From positions 16,182,183-16,246,182 of the forward strand of contig CM026426.1 in the NCBI GenBank assembly GCA_014871385.1: a stretch of DNA of 64,000 bases, in the 5' to 3' direction. The position numbers were made by a program, and so were the translations under genes. The stretch's first letter is position 1. Each line of letters starts with the position of its first letter. Positions 45,543 through 56,739 of the stretch are shown here, piece after piece. The notes beneath the pieces are model-generated. The model searched no databases, had not been told where the DNA came from, and worked only from the letters and a program-made list of their open reading frames with translations. Origin of the DNA: Ceratodon purpureus. Lineage: Eukaryota > Streptophyta > Bryopsida > Pseudoditrichales > Ditrichaceae.

Positions 45543-46770
45543 CCCGTAAGTGCCCAGGAGAGCCGAAATGGCTTTATGCTGTTTTGGGCAGCCTAGATGA
45601 AGACGTTAAAAGTAATATTTTTTCCTAAATTTTTTACCACATACACCCTTTACCGCAATGTGTACGTGGAAAAATTTTCAAAGTCAAATTCCAATTTTAA
45701 AACCTCTAAGTAGAACTTTTGGGTTTCAAGTCCAGAACATGCAGTCTAAAATTAGGTCATTTTTATAAAAGAAAATTGAAATATGTTCATAACCAAATCA
45801 CTACTCAAAAACCATAGTGACCCAAGTCAAAAAGTTTACCAATTTTAGAAGGACACCCTCCAAAAATACATGAAGAAGCTTCAAATTTTTTTGTAACATT
45901 ACATTTTCTCCTCTCCAAAATTTGTCAAAATTTGAGATTTAGGATTTTTTTCAGATATACGTGACGTCATGCATGTTTTACTATATCAAGGTTTTTAGAT
46001 GTGCTTCTAGAAAACAATTTTTATGAGAGCCAAAAAAAGGAATGAGTCTCTCAAATTTTCCATGGGGGTACTCAACCTAATTAGACTTTGGAATATAAAG
46101 ATACTTCTGGAAAGAACCTTGGATACTCAGTTGCTTAATTTAGTTTCAGAATTATACGAGACTATGCTAATGGTTGAACATAATTCTAAGTATTGAAAAA
46201 ATGGTGATAGTAAAATCTTCATATACAGTAAAAGAACACCTTAGTGAAAATAACTTATAAAAGAAGAAAAAATTAGAAAATAAAAATTATGCACGTTCAA
46301 GTGCGCAGCTGAAAGCGTGGCGGGGTGGATGTCGAAGGGAGGGTTCGAACCCGGCACCAGCACCCTGGGGCCGCCAGGTCACTTCGAACCCGAAGCCTCG
46401 GAACACCAAGCCACCAAGGCTTTGACGAGGTATGTAAATTTTCTGAGCATACTTATATCAAATCTGAGATCCTCAAAATTAAAAAAATTAAAAAATTAAA
46501 AAAATGTGCGCCATCCAATGCGCAGTGGAAAGCGTGGTGGGGTGGGTGTCGGAGAGTGAATTCGAACCCTGCATCGGTACCCTGGGGCCGCCACGTCAAT
46601 TCGACTCTGAGGCCCCAAAACATCAAGCCAGCAAGGCTTTGATGGATTGGTGTATGTTCTGAGCATAGTTATATCGAATCTGAGATTCTAAAAATTAAAA
46701 AAAAATAAAAAATGAAAAATTCTTAATCGCTTTAATTGGACGCCAAATAAGGCAAGGGAGTTAAAATTCA
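45543..46770 (+). repeat. Left long terminal repeat unit of the TTAA element
   Basis: Matches the complement of 56740-57841 along most of its length, with small deletions. Within it a block of about 217 bp is tandemly doubled (46290-46500 and 46505-46720). Each copy includes a tRNA B-box-like GGTTCGAACCC or ATTCGAACCC and the phrase CCCTGGGGCCGCCA. Confidence 0.75.
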
Positions 46771-47649
46771 AAAACTCATAGATGTAAAATGGCTGGGAAA
46801 AACTTTAGAAAGGATGGTAAAGCACGAAACGATTTTTGATAGTAAAGATACAGAACACAACCAAGAATGGTGTAAGAAGATAAAATCTTAATAAAAGCTA
46901 AGGAAAAATCATCAAACAAATTAGTTCAAGTGTAGGACCAGTGAATAAGGTTTTTGCTTCTTCAGAAGACTATTATGTTACTTTGTTTGAGTGGTGAAGA
47001 CTGTTTCTAGCGCTCTTTAGTGCAATGAAGTCTTACCCGTCCCTCTTCACATTCATCAAAGATGTAGTAACCCGCTGAATCCCGAATCCTAGTCTACCGT
47101 TATAGAGTGGTAGAATCTGAACTGCCGTGGGAATTTCACGATTCTTTAGTCCTTCCTTTCCATTATCAGAGTGAATAATGTCACCTCTTGATGTGCTCCC
47201 GTTGCAGAACAATGGAGAAACAAACAATGCAAAGTGGGGATTTCGGCGGCAGCCAGATGCAGTGGTGGAATTGCAGTTGCAAGTGCAGATGAACAAGAGC
47301 ACAACAAGGCTACTATTTAACAATGGTCCACTACTTAACAATTCAACATCACCGACTGTTGCATGTTCCGAAGGTGCTCTTGGTATCGGAGAATGTATGA
47401 CAAACACAACAAGTAATTTATTCATATGAACCGTCTATTTCAAAACATGGTAGTTTCAGCCAGGAAATTGCAGACATGCGGCAATATGTCCTCAACTATA
47501 ATGCAACTGTAACTAATCAATAACCATCGATCCTACCAATAACCTGCTGGATTGTCAACTACGGAAAGGTAAGCATGGGTAGAGATGGCACATGGAGATT
47601 GGTGAAGCTAGCCCTCGGCGGTGTCTGGTAAGTAACTACCATGTCTTGA
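46771..47649. other. 3' flank of RING gene A
   Basis: AT-rich non-coding sequence; open frames at 47033-47429 on both strands do not look coding. It separates the left terminal repeat from the stop of RING gene A. Confidence 0.4.
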
Positions 47650-49314
47650 TCAACGTTGTGCAGAAGGAGGATCTCCAGGTGATCGCTCGAACAGTTTGTG
47701 CGTATCTGAAGAACATGATACTGGAGTCTGGGCCAAGGCTTCCTCGCTGGGCAATGCATTGCCTTCCTTCGACAGTAAGAAGTCATGACATTCTGAATTC
47801 AGGTTCAAGGCCGTATGCATGGTGACTGCAGCACCATTCTGCGCTCCCACAACATTCCTAAGATTCTGCATTGTGTCTTTGACCCACGCCTCCTGCTGGT
47901 CGTCAAGTTTGCCATCGAATTGAGCTACCCACGCTGGGTCGAGGTCGCCACACATGGGGCATTGATAGAGGTTAGAGTCAATCAGTTGTGCCACACAGAC
48001 ATTGTGGAAGAGGCATCCGCAAGAACCGAGTATTGCTGCATTGGAGACAAAACCTTTGTTGCAGATTGAGCAGATATGAGTCATACGGTATACTAACGCA
48101 GGTACGGAGTATGCGCTCGGGTACACAAAAACGGAGCGTGGGCGCAGGATCAAATACTCCTGTTCACTCTTGAGCAGGCTCGCCTCCGCGGCAGCGACGT
48201 CAGCAAGGGCTTGATTGTGAGCGGCAGTGGCATCTTGAAGTGGACCCGACTTGAGCTCTAAAATTCGAGATCGCGAAATCATCTGCTCCTCTTGCATCGA
48301 CGAGAGCCTCGCTGAAAGAAGCCGCGCCATTTCCGCGTGAACCTTGTATTCTGTTGATGTCCCCTCCCGGAACAAACGCGAGAGCTCCGTGTTCGCCGCA
48401 TTGCATTCCAACTCCAGCCGACTATACTCTGCATCTGTAAAGGCATTCACAATGCCCAATGCCGAGTCGTGATCCCGCTGAAGCGTTTCTAACGCTGTCT
48501 GTGCTAGAGTTGCGGTTGCTCTGGCAGCCACTACTTCTCTGAGTGCACGATCTGCACTTCGTGGCATTATCTGGCGCTCTGGTGTGCCAGATGCCACTGA
48601 AGCCATCAGCTCGCAGAGACCTTCCACCTGCCGGCGCAACGCCACTGGTCCCAGCTTCTTCGGGTTCTTCAATGCGGTTGCGAAGCGCTTGCTTCGGCGC
48701 ACCGTGGCCTCCGCCACCCAGTTCACGTCCAAGCCATGCACAAATGTTGCATAAGCAGCCTTGAGAAAACGCATGGCAAAGTAGGCATTGTCAGGACAGT
48801 TGCCATACACACGGTAGTTGTGCTGCGAGAAAAGCTGAGCCTGCTCCTTGTCCAAGCAATTTGCAATCTCAAATCGATTCAACTGCGAACCCAGGCCCCA
48901 TACCTTCTTGATGTCGGACTCCAGAATATGTGGGTAAACCTTGGAAACATCATCTACTGTCGGGCCCCTGTCACACAACCCCACCTTGTCATGGAAAAAC
49001 ATGTTGTCATATTCTGCATTGCGGCCCAGCAACATCGGTGCAGCTGCCACCATTCGTTCACGCAGCGCCAATGGGATTGCTTCAAGGTCGAATGCTGCAT
49101 CAAACTCGGAGTTCCCCACCTCAAACGCAGGAGGGACTTCGACTGACTCGACATCTGGGCCCTCTGGAGTCGTTTCTCTATCTCCGCTGGTGGACTGTGG
49201 GAGTTCCTTCTGGACAGACTTACGTGACTTGCGAGGTTGCGGACTTCTATGACCTTCGGTGGCTTCGGACCTTCGTTTCTTGTGCTTCTTCTCTGACCCC
49301 TTCCCGTTTCCCAT
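47650..49314 (-). CDS. RING gene A of the TTAA element (554 aa)
   Basis: A single uninterrupted exon from ATG 49314 (Lys/Arg-rich nuclear-type start) to TGA. Residues about 65-230 form the shared N-terminal domain (FEVGNSEFDAAFDLEAIPLA, VGLCDRGPTVDDVSKVYPHI, GLDVNWVAEATVRR), followed by a coiled coil (about 240-400). The RING is at about 415-455: CSIC, CGCLFHNVC, CPMC, with Cys in place of the first His. A 100-residue tail begins DPAWVAQFDGKL. Gene C (61682-63175) is a close paralogue and gene B a distant one. Likely E3 ubiquitin ligase. No internal stops, so this copy is the best candidate for a functional member. Confidence 0.78.
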   Translation of the reverse strand: MGNGKGSEKKHKKRRSEATEGHRSPQPRKSRKSVQKELPQSTSGDRETTPEGPDVESVEVPPAFEVGNSEFDAAFDLEAIPLALRERMVAAAPMLLGRNAEYDNMFFHDKVGLCDRGPTVDDVSKVYPHILESDIKKVWGLGSQLNRFEIANCLDKEQAQLFSQHNYRVYGNCPDNAYFAMRFLKAAYATFVHGLDVNWVAEATVRRSKRFATALKNPKKLGPVALRRQVEGLCELMASVASGTPERQIMPRSADRALREVVAARATATLAQTALETLQRDHDSALGIVNAFTDAEYSRLELECNAANTELSRLFREGTSTEYKVHAEMARLLSARLSSMQEEQMISRSRILELKSGPLQDATAAHNQALADVAAAEASLLKSEQEYLILRPRSVFVYPSAYSVPALVYRMTHICSICNKGFVSNAAILGSCGCLFHNVCVAQLIDSNLYQCPMCGDLDPAWVAQFDGKLDDQQEAWVKDTMQNLRNVVGAQNGAAVTMHTALNLNSECHDFLLSKEGNALPSEEALAQTPVSCSSDTHKLFERSPGDPPSAQR

Positions 49315-50335
49315 GGCAACGTGATACTGTCTAACCTATGCGGTGGAGATTAAACAACAGAGACGGACCTACACTGTGATCATGTTACAACAACTACGAA
49401 AGCATGAGCACAAAGCGAGAAGACACAAACTACATATAGCAAGGTGGGCTGTGAAACGTCGCCCAGGCAAAAGAGTATTCAGGCATTGTAGAGCTCCAAG
49501 TACACTGTTAGTGGGCAAGGATTTCGAAGTCATGATTCTAATTACGGTTACTTAGACAGGGAAGAGGCGGCTGATAAGAAAAATAATCACACCTGTACAG
49601 TTACGGTCACCTCGCCTCCCATTGACATCGACGCTTTGCTACATCGGACTAGTTTATCATTCAACAATGACTTCAGCAGTGCGAGTTACGCAAGGCCTCC
49701 GCCGTCAAATATAATTTAAAAAGCATGAGGTTGGATGTGACGTGACACAGATACTACATACTTGTTATCATGTGTTACAACAGCACTGAAATCTTAGATA
49801 ATACAATTTATTTAAAATCCTAAGTCACTTACGAAAAAAATCCGCATATTCAAATATGCGCATTCTTGAATCGCTGTGGGAAGACCAGAAAATGATATGG
49901 TACTGCCTATATAAGTAATATGGAGTGCCTGTAGCCATGCCATAACTCATATGAAAACATTTTATAATCATGAATAAAATCCTTAATTGACATAATAAAC
50001 TGGGTCTTGGGAAAAATGAAGCTTGCGCAATGTAATGTCAGTGGAACTCTTAGAAAATTGTATCAGGGAGGCCTCAAAAATATTTAATGATTTTTGGATT
50101 CGCATCATTATCTGATTTCTCTAATGCAGCACAATTATTGTCATGCATAGCAAATTGTTTCAAATTAAGGAAAATGAAGGATAGCACGTCCAAATTACTA
50201 GGCCCAATATAAGCACATCCATAATTATTTGTGACGGTTTTCATCCAATTTAAAATTATCATGTACGAAAACATTTCCATCCAAGAGGGTCGCTAATTTG
50301 AAAGAAATGGCAAGGTGAAGCAGTCTTTTAAATAT
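49315..50335. other. 5' flank of RING gene A
   Basis: Probable promoter and leader of the minus-strand RING gene A, then AT-rich sequence. No gene is recognised; short minus-strand frames near 50074-50280 are not convincing. Confidence 0.4.
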
Positions 50336-51275
50336 GGATGATAAATGGATGGATGAAAAATCAAGTTTCAGGTTCACTCTCAAACATTACCAACCCTGAC
50401 TCTCAAATTGTGACAAGAAGAACTAAACTCGATATAATTCTGAGAAGAATGGAGGGATGATAAATGGATGGATGATCAATGGAAGGATGAAAAATGGGTG
50501 GATGATAAACGAAGGGATGAAAAATAGAGTTTCGTATTCACATCACAGGGAACTACTCTTGACCCTCAAATAGTTTGCAAATAAATAAACCTAAATGAAA
50601 TAAAAAATTAAATTTAAAAAATAAAATAGAATAACATAAAAAAATAGAGGCAAGGCAAGGTAAAAAGCAATATCATTAATTGTTGAAATTAAAAAGAATC
50701 TTCTTAGTGAAGTAATCAAGCAATATCCCGATGATAAATGGATGGATGATAAATGGAGGGATGAAAAGCTGCAGCTTCGGATTCACATCACAGAGAACTA
50801 CTCTTAAATAGAGTGCACATAAGTAAAACTAAATGATTTTTTATTTTATTTCTAATTAAAATTTGTTTTTGAAAAAAATCTTGGCAAGAGCAAGGTAAGG
50901 TGAAAAACAAATATCTTTAATTGTTGAAATTAAAAAGAAATGGCAAGATGAAGGTATCAACAAGGAGATGGATGATCAATGGAGGGATGAAAAATGGGTG
51001 GATGATAAATGAAGGGATGAAAAATAGAGTTTCGTATTCACATCACAGGGAACTACTCTTGACCCTCAAATAGTTTGCACATAAATAAACCTAAATGAAA
51101 TAAAAAATTAAATTTAAAAAATAAAATAGAATAACATAAAAAAATAGAGGCAAGGCAAGGTGAAAAGCAATATCTTTAATTGTTGAAATTAAAAAGAAAC
51201 TTCTTAGTGAAGTAATCAAGCAATATCCCAATGATAAATGGATGGATGATAAATGGAGGGATGAAAAGCTGCAGA
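50336..51275. repeat. GGATGGATGATAAAT minisatellite blocks and a 500-bp tandem duplication
   Basis: Clusters of GATGATAAATGGATGGATGA occur at 50336-50530, 50728-50770, 50966-51025 and 51230-51265. The longer stretch about 50470-50780 is repeated at about 50966-51275 with few changes (period near 500 bp). There is no coding potential. Confidence 0.75.
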
Positions 51276-51455
51276 TAAGATCTTGTGATTTTTCGAAAAA
51301 TCATAGATTTGATTTATGTCAAGTTTCATCCCTGGTTCAAAAAGTGAGATCTTAAATATGATTTTCCAGAACAAGTGGAATTAAATAATGGAAATTATAC
51401 CATCATATAGTTCATGTTAATCTAAATTTATAACAATTATTATCAATAGGAAATT

Positions 51456-52405
51456 ATTCTTTCAAAATTCGTCAAAATTTGAGATTTTGGAATTTTTCAA
51501 AAATAATTTGGCTCAAAAATTGAAGACTTATAAAGGCACCTAACCACCGTTCAGATTTTTCTAAAACCAAATATACGTGACGTCATGCATGTTTTACTAT
51601 ATCAAGGTTTTTAGATGTGCTTCTAGAAAACAATTTTTATGAGAGCCAAAAAAAGGAATGAGTCTCTCAAATTTTCCATGGGGGTACTCAACCTAATTAG
51701 ACTTTGGAATATAAAGATACTTCTGGAAAGAACCTTGGATACTCAGTTGCTTAATTTAGTTTCAGAATTATACGAGACTATGCTAATGGTTGAACATAAT
51801 TTTAAGTATTGAAAAAATGGTGATAGTAAAATCTTCATATACAGTAAAAGAACACCTTAGTGAAAATAACTTATAAAAGAAGAAAAAATTAGAAAATAAA
51901 AATTATGCACGTTCTAGTGTGCAGCTGAAAGCGTGGCGGGGTGGGTGTCGGAGGGAGGGTTCGAACCCGGCACCAGCACCCTGGGGCCGCCAGGTCACTT
52001 CGAACCCGAAGCCTCGGAACACCAAGCCTTCAATTCCCCACCGGGGTTAAAAAAAGAAAAGTGAAAAACAAAAACACCGGGAACCAGGCGGGTGACCGCC
52101 TGGTTTACCAGGCGGCCTCGCCGCCCGGTTTCACGGGCCCGGGCCCTGTGCGTGGAATCCAGTATCGGAAGATGCGTCATAGACTGCCATTCCTTTTGTT
52201 AAGTTCCTACAGAAACTAACAAAATTGAATCTAGAGAATCAGGGCCGCCTCGGAACACCAAGCCACCAAGGCTTTGACGAGGTATGTAAAATTTCTGACC
52301 GTACTTATATCACATCTGAGATCCTCAAAATTAAAAATATTATGTTATGCAAGATTCTTAATAGCTTTTACTGGACGCCAAATTAGGCAAGGGAGTTTAT
52401 AACAG
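51456..52405 (+). repeat. Internal copy of the long terminal repeat unit
   Basis: From about 51570 to 52028 this is nearly identical to 45950-46435, and it ends with the same TGGACGCCAAATTAGGCAAG phrase found at 46742 and, inverted, at 56763. It lacks the outermost 500 bases with the CCC end. A 218-bp insert interrupts it at 52029. With 56740-57841 it forms an inverted pair around RING gene B. Confidence 0.8.
52029..52246 (+). mobile_element. 218-bp GC-rich insert flanked by 18-bp direct repeats
   Basis: GCCTCGGAACACCAAGCC occurs at 52011-52028 and again at 52247-52264, whereas the sister copy near 46400-46417 has it once. The 218 bp in between is therefore an insertion with an 18-bp target duplication, a length typical of LINE-driven retrotransposition. 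It contains the perfect hairpin ACCAGGCGG-GTGA-CCGCCTGGT (52083-52104), another ACCAGGCGG arm after it, and TTCAATTCCCC, which resembles a tRNA T-arm, at its left edge. It may be a SINE fragment or a copied structured RNA. Confidence 0.6.
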
Positions 52406-53337
52406 ATTCCAAGCTTGTATTAAGATGTACTACTGTTCTATTAAATTCAATTTAGAGAGGCCAAGAAATGAAAGAAGACTTTTTGAGGAAATAACAATTG
52501 TAGAAAACATAATTTACTGAAAAATACAAATGCATATACAGGTGGTTGTTGAGAAATATGCATGCATGTATATATCTTCTTATACACTTGTGTGTGTACA
52601 CTGTATTAGTTGTCCTCCGTTTTCATTTATACCCCTTCACGTGTGATGCGCAGTCCACCACCATGCGTACTCATGCACTCTTCTTGTTCATTAGCGCCGT
52701 CAGGGTCCCTAGTTTGAGTACACCGTGCTTGTAAGTTATCACCCCCAGTTGACTATTGTGCGTTATGGAGTGCCACAGCCAGTGCATCTCACGTTCCGAC
52801 AGATGCAACTAATGTCCTTGTAGCTATTGGAGTTCTTCAGATTTGCTACTTTTTCCGAATCTCCATGACCCTGTCTTATTCGTGGTGCGTATCCAGATAA
52901 TACAAACTCTATAATATAATCCACACTCCAGGACGTCTGAAATTCATCAAAGACATGACAACCAGGGCATAAAATAAGGGAAGACCCAGAGGACAATGTC
53001 CAAAGTATCATGACTTGTAGACATCCGAGGCCGTGGATCTATAATATTTAAAAATGGAAACCAGTATCACTGCATCCAGCAGTGGTGAGTAGGGCACCCT
53101 TACAATTAGCTTGATCGAATTCAAGCATCCCTTCGTTCAGTGAAAGTGGCATCTATGAAACTGAGTTCTACCGCATGAAGCCATAGCGAGTTACGCATGA
53201 TATTTAGATCTTGCTAAAGCATTGTTTGTCAATTGCAGTCTTTGTTCACGATTGTAAAGTTGTTTTCTGCACATTCTAGCTCGTGGGAGGGGTACGTATT
53301 CGTTGCAGTCTTGCAGAACACACTCTCTACGTTTGGA
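52406..53337. other. 5' region of RING gene B
   Basis: Presumed promoter and leader of the plus-strand RING gene B, with possible splice acceptors (TTGCAG at 53235, 53305 and 53313). Otherwise no gene or repeat is recognised. Confidence 0.35.
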
Positions 53338-55287
53338 ATGAGCCGCACGATGAGCCGGAAGGAGAAGGCCGCTGGCAAGCGACGTGCTATTCCTGAGTCA
53401 TTGTCTGATACCGACGACGAAGTTTTCCAACGGTTGCAGCGGCCATCGCGGCCAACGAAGGCCGTGGAGGATATTCACTCCAGTCACCTCACAATCTGGC
53501 GGGAGCCTTTTGATCTTCGGAAGCTTCCGCAGACTATGACTCTAGAGTTGTTGAAGCGGGCATCCTTCCTCTTGGGAGCTGAGAATGCAAAATACAACAA
53601 GCACTTTTTTGAGAAAGTCGGTGGTCTCTGTGCTGAAGGGGTTCCATTCGAAAGTTTGATGAAGGACGAGCATGGTGTGCCACTTGATGATTTGCTTGCT
53701 ACGTATCCTCTAAACAAGCATGGAAACCGTCACTCCTTGCGATTGATGACAGATCGTGACGCAGCAAGAGACGCTTTGCACATGTACCAGAGAGTGTATG
53801 GTGGAACGCATCCTGACAATGGCGAATTTGGCACAGCTTTCATTCGAGGTCTTGTCCTATTCTATTAACGACAGACGCAAGTGGACTGGGCTAATTATGC
53901 AGCAGACTTGGCGAAGAAGCGGGTGCAGAATCCGATTGTCAATCCACAGAAACTCACGCCGCCATGTTTGAAGGAGCAGATCCAAGCTATGATAAACTTG
54001 TTCCAGCATTATCTTCGGACCGCTTATGCAGAACGGGAGGATGCGACATCACAGTTGAGGCGCGCGAATTTGCCAGTCAAGCCATCCGATTTTCCGGCAA
54101 GGCAGCAAGGGTCTGCGGATCCCACGGAAAGTAGTCCTCCTGCACGGAAAGAGGTGCGTGCAGAGGCAACGAGAGCAATCCTCCAAGGTTCACCCGGTGG
54201 TAGCAAGGCGGTGCGGCAGCAGCGATCCAGCTCTCCACGGACATCTCCATTGTGTCCCATTGTGGAAGCGGTTGCAAGTGCGCCTTCGCCGAACGCAAGA
54301 CTGGACCAGCTCCAGGCACTAAAAGAGATGAGACGGAAGACAGAGAAAAAGCTCTTCACCGTGATCAAGCACCTGGCGGATGCAGAATAGGAACTTGAAC
54401 TTCTGGGCGCCAAGAAGACAGAACTTTCTATTTCGGAGGATTCCAACTGGAAGGTCATGGTGTCGTTACGAGCCAGTAAGAAGCATTGCGCGCCGCTATC
54501 AGAGGAGAGTTCTCAACTGGAGGAAGATATGCGAGCAAAGACAGCAATCGCTAACACCATCTCAGAGTCCATCGCTAATGTTCAAAAACAGATTGCGGAG
54601 CTGCAAGATCGCATTCAGCTTCTACGGCGAACCACGAAGGAGCTGCAAGACGAGGTGGGGGTCATCATCGCAGACATCGATGTGGTCATCGTCGACAGCA
54701 GCAGCATTCGTCCAAAGCAACTCCTGGCACGCCTCCCTGTAGCATGCATGAAGTTGGTGAAAGTAGAACCAGCTGTTCCATGTGTTCTCTGCGGTCGATT
54801 TTGGGTGGACAATGCTTTTGTTTCTCTTCCGTGTGGATGCTTGCTGCATCCTTTTTGCATGTTCAAAGTAGTCCTGTCGAAGGATCCGCGTTGTCCGTTT
54901 TGCAGTCATGCACCTGGTGGGCTATGGAGAGGCCAGTGGGGATTCAGTACCGACGACGACGACATGCGTAGCGCAATCTCTGCTTGCAGAACCGGCATGG
55001 ACGAAGCGGGTTGGTTGAAGCCTCTGGATGCAGTAAGTGCGCGCGTGAAGGTGGAGGACGCGCTGAATTCTTTGATCCAAGAAGAGACTCAGAAACTTGC
55101 TGTGGAGAAACGTCTCCCTGAAGTGGACAGTTTATGCTTTGAGGAGCCTCTCCCCAAACGTGCACATCCAGACTCAACATGCGAGCCAGAACTAGATCCG
55201 GTCTCCACAGCAGAGCGTGAAGAAATACGTGCAATCGGAGCTGAAGCAGCACTAGAGGCTGAGAGCTTGCTGCAGCAGGGAATCTAG
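53338..55287 (+). pseudogene. RING gene B of the TTAA element, one frame with two in-frame stops
   Basis: From ATG 53338 to the TAG at 55285 the frame holds 650 codons without a frameshift, but TAA at 53866 and TAG at 54388 interrupt it. The first stop falls inside the conserved N-terminal domain, just before QVDWANYAADLAKKR, which aligns with VNWVAEATVRR of gene A, so an intron is unlikely. A coiled coil (about 330-455) precedes the RING: CVLC, CGCLLHPFC, CPFC, with Cys in the first His position. A 130-residue tail follows. Both stops are one C-to-T change from Gln codons. It is either a decayed E3 ligase gene or one that depends on readthrough. Confidence 0.72.
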
Positions 55288-55821
55288 ATTGGGGACCTCG
55301 TAGTGTACCGAACATGTAGAAACACGCATTTTGCGTCTCCAATGCCATGTGGTAGATATGTGCTCCGGTGATGCAGATATACTTGTATCAAAAATCCACT
55401 GACATTCCGATGACCATGCAGAAGTGTGACGACATTTTACACTGTAACGACATGTTTCTTGACCAGGCTACATTATAATATATTTTTGTTTTATTAATGT
55501 GCGCATGTAAATCCTTCAGGGCTGTCTATTCCCCCTATCATCTATGCATGTGTTTCATTAAATAGAATGATGTTTCTTTCACCTTAAAACCCTTCACCCC
55601 TAAAATTATGTTATGCATATGTAGTGTGTTCACTGGTTTACCCATGTATATGAGCATTCAAGACTGGAAGATGATGTTGTGTTGTTCAATCTTTTTGTGG
55701 AAGACCATGTCAGTACTATGAATGGAATATTTTTTCCCAAATTTTTTTGAGTAATTAAGAGCAACTCTACCACCGCCTATATATGCTGCAAATATGTATA
55801 AGTAGGCACAAAAGACCCCGG

Positions 55822-56351
55822 GGAGGCAACTCCGAGTTATTATAAGAAGATTTATTATATCTTATTTTACAAAATACTATGACTTTATCAATTATGATTA
55901 TGATGATATATAGTTCAATAGAAAATAGACGTTGAAAGCTTTCAGAATATGTATTGTGTGTCTCAAAATTGTTTATCTATAATTGGATATGATATATAAT
56001 AAATGTAAAATAAGACGATTTATTATGCATATTTTAAGACATATTATAAATTTTATTATAAACATAATAAAAAAAAATTATAATAAGGGCATAATAAATG
56101 CATAATAAGGTTCTTCACACACATTTATATATCCCACTTAGAATTTCTATGATGTATTTGTATGCTACAGTTTGTTTAGTTCTTAAATTTTTTATCGTGC
56201 AAGTTACAATAAAGCATTTAATAAGAGTGTATTTATTATGAATTTTGATTCCGTCAAAGGAAGCATACTATTTGTTATAAAAAACGGAATAAAAAGTCTA
56301 AATTGACTTATTATCCCACACAGCCGTGCCCATAATAAGTGAGTTGCCTCC
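55822..56351. mobile_element. Putative MITE, about 530 bp, with GGAGGCAACTC ends
   Basis: GGAGGCAACTC at 55822 is followed by TTATTAT, and the complement of both occurs at the right side ending 56351. The interior is AT-rich with many ATAATAA words. Similar AAAAGAC(C/T)CC sequences occur just outside each end and might be a diverged target duplication. The family is not assigned. Confidence 0.5.
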
Positions 56352-56739
56352 TGAGGCAAAAGACTCCATAGAATATGCATAGTGATTCCAATTTTATTTC
56401 TGCCATGTTTCGCAGTTCTCCTCATCTTCGGGCCCGTCTTTTGATTTTTCGTTGATTATCGAAGATTTTCCATTTCGAGGTCCTAATCCATCGTTGATTT
56501 TAGAAATGTGTTATAAAATGTTTCACGATTCACAAACATCGACTGGATAAAAACTATCACTACTCTTAAAGCTGCTATCATAACCGAAACCACCGGGTAT
56601 GTACAAATAAAAAACACTGCATGTGATATATATTCATCACAGATTACAAGCCACAAAATCATACGATATATTACTTGTGATAGTAGTCTAAGACGTGACC
56701 CGGGATTGCAGACGTAGGATTAACCTTGAAGCCTGATTT

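Noticed and set aside
46325-46400. Complete tRNA gene
   Set aside because: Only B-box and weak A-box resemblance is present; no cloverleaf with acceptor and anticodon stems can be drawn.
19246-55287. UAG/UAA reassigned to glutamine genome-wide
   Set aside because: Several frames are crossed only by TAG or TAA, but the 1,351-codon RING-SUVR gene and the 554-codon RING gene A contain none internally, and RING gene C has a TGA where its paralogue has Trp. Decay of methylated transposon copies explains the data more simply; kept as a testable alternative.
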